Below, piece by piece: positions 23,346 to 23,945 of a stretch of DNA of 23,945 nt. The notes beneath the pieces are model-generated. The model was given only the letters and a program-made list of their open reading frames with translations, did not search any database and was not told the DNA's origin. Source of the DNA: Geoglobus sp. (lineage in GTDB: Archaea > Halobacteriota > Archaeoglobi > Archaeoglobales > Archaeoglobaceae); assembly GCA_027019885.1 (NCBI GenBank), contig JALUWC010000530.1, forward strand, positions 1 to 23,945, given 5' to 3'. How positions within the stretch are numbered: the first letter of the stretch is position 1; every line of letters starts with the position of its first letter. Position numbers and translations under genes: made by a program.

Positions 23346-23945
23346 TAGCTTTCAACTCCAAGAACAATAAGTACCGATCCAATCACTATGTTTCTGCTGA
23401 TCTTTTCTATTCTGCCCATTGCCAGAGCCGTCAGAATAAGGGTGAAGAGAGGATATATGCTAAGCACGGGCTCAACAACGCTTATGGGATAGGTTATCAG
23501 TGCCCTGTATCTGAGATAGTGCCCCATGCCCACAAAAACTCCTGCTGGAATGAAGAATTTCTCACCTCCTTTTTTTCTGTATCTGAAAAAGAGTGGAAAG
23601 AGTAGAGTTGAGGTCACATATCCAATTGCACTTCCGAAAACAGGCTCAGGGTCTATCTCCATACCAATCTTGACAGTTGCAGAAGAGAGGGCTGTGGTTA
23701 AACCTGTCAGAAGAGCAAGTGCAATCCCTTTCACATCACCCGCTCCTTCGGGAGTTGAAATCAGGTATATGCCAGCGAAAATCAGCACGGCCATAACAAG
23801 AATCTTTGCTCCAATCTCCTCACCCATCGAGAAGCCGAATACAACTGCAAAGAAAAGCCTGGTTGCAGAAAGACTTCCAGCAGAGTTTGCACCTATCCTG
23901 CTTATGGCATTGTAGAATGCAGTTCTTGCCACAAGAAAGTGGAGG
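23333..23945 (-). CDS. EamA/DMT-family transporter, N-terminus cut by right window edge
   Basis: The minus-strand frame is open to the right edge. A GTG at 23932 is in frame, but sequence upstream (reading LHFL) still fits the family, so the true start lies outside. The visible 200 or so residues hold about six to seven hydrophobic segments. The first part ends an EamA repeat (FYNAISRIGANSAGSLSATRLFFAVVFGF) and the second repeat begins at GIALALLTGLTTALSSATVKIG and closes with ISVVEPVLSIYPLFTLILTALAMGR and IVIGSVLIVLGVESYHLL. EamA proteins export or import small metabolites; the substrate is unknown. Confidence 0.85.
   Translation of the reverse strand, partial: LHFLVARTAFYNAISRIGANSAGSLSATRLFFAVVFGFSMGEEIGAKILVMAVLIFAGIYLISTPEGAGDVKGIALALLTGLTTALSSATVKIGMEIDPEPVFGSAIGYVTSTLLFPLFFRYRKKGGEKFFIPAGVFVGMGHYLRYRALITYPISVVEPVLSIYPLFTLILTALAMGRIEKISRNIVIGSVLIVLGVESYHLL

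Overview
The window looks like chromosomal DNA of a thermophilic euryarchaeon of the Archaeoglobales (Archaeoglobus/Ferroglobus/Geoglobus type). Supporting genes are the chromatin protein Alba, an archaeal clamp-loader small subunit, archaeal-type phosphoglycerate kinase, a two-domain protein disulfide oxidoreductase, an archaeal Trm10, the archaeal ornithine cyclodeaminase family, an archaeal RqcH/NEMF protein and a CDP-alcohol phosphatidyltransferase. Base composition is moderate and purine-rich on coding strands. Many genes have a TATA element centred about 26-27 bases before the start codon and so should be leaderless. The genus is an inference; a Ferroglobus-like or Geoglobus-like source would fit the acid-activation operon.

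Layout. 1-6.3 kb: RqcH/NEMF (minus strand, cut by the left edge), a divergent MFS transporter, aspartate-semialdehyde dehydrogenase, Alba and phosphoglycerate kinase, then about 410 bases without an intact gene that may hold a decayed gene. 6.3-10.8 kb: a CLC chloride channel/antiporter with two CBS domains, a convergent GNAT acetyltransferase, two divergent conserved hypotheticals, and a metallo-beta-lactamase-fold protein fused to TPR-like repeats.

10.8-14.7 kb is the most unusual part. A TATA box flanked by dyads precedes a tight operon with good ribosome binding sites. It encodes two long, divergent family III CoA-transferase subunits, both with the catalytic Asp. These are followed by a 157-aa protein with an N-terminal four-Cys metal site and a 95-aa five-Cys protein that recalls the small HiPIP-like iron-sulfur subunits of benzylsuccinate-synthase-type enzymes. 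A separately promoted 47-aa five-Cys protein comes next. No glycyl-radical subunit, thiolase or dehydrogenase lies in the window, so the pathway is open. Transfer of CoA to an aromatic or substituted-succinate-type acid is the most natural guess.

14.7-24 kb is housekeeping and regulation: a small acidic hypothetical, Trm10, thioredoxin, archaeal ornithine cyclodeaminase, an AbrB-PhoU regulator with an inverted repeat in its promoter, a small acidic hypothetical, protein disulfide oxidoreductase, RfcS, a four-CBS protein, thymidylate kinase, an HTH regulator overlapping a CDP-alcohol phosphatidyltransferase, and an EamA-type transporter cut by the right edge. Three convergent gene pairs overlap by 4-13 bases, which shows how compact the genome is. 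I saw no tRNA, rRNA, CRISPR array, insertion sequence or intein.
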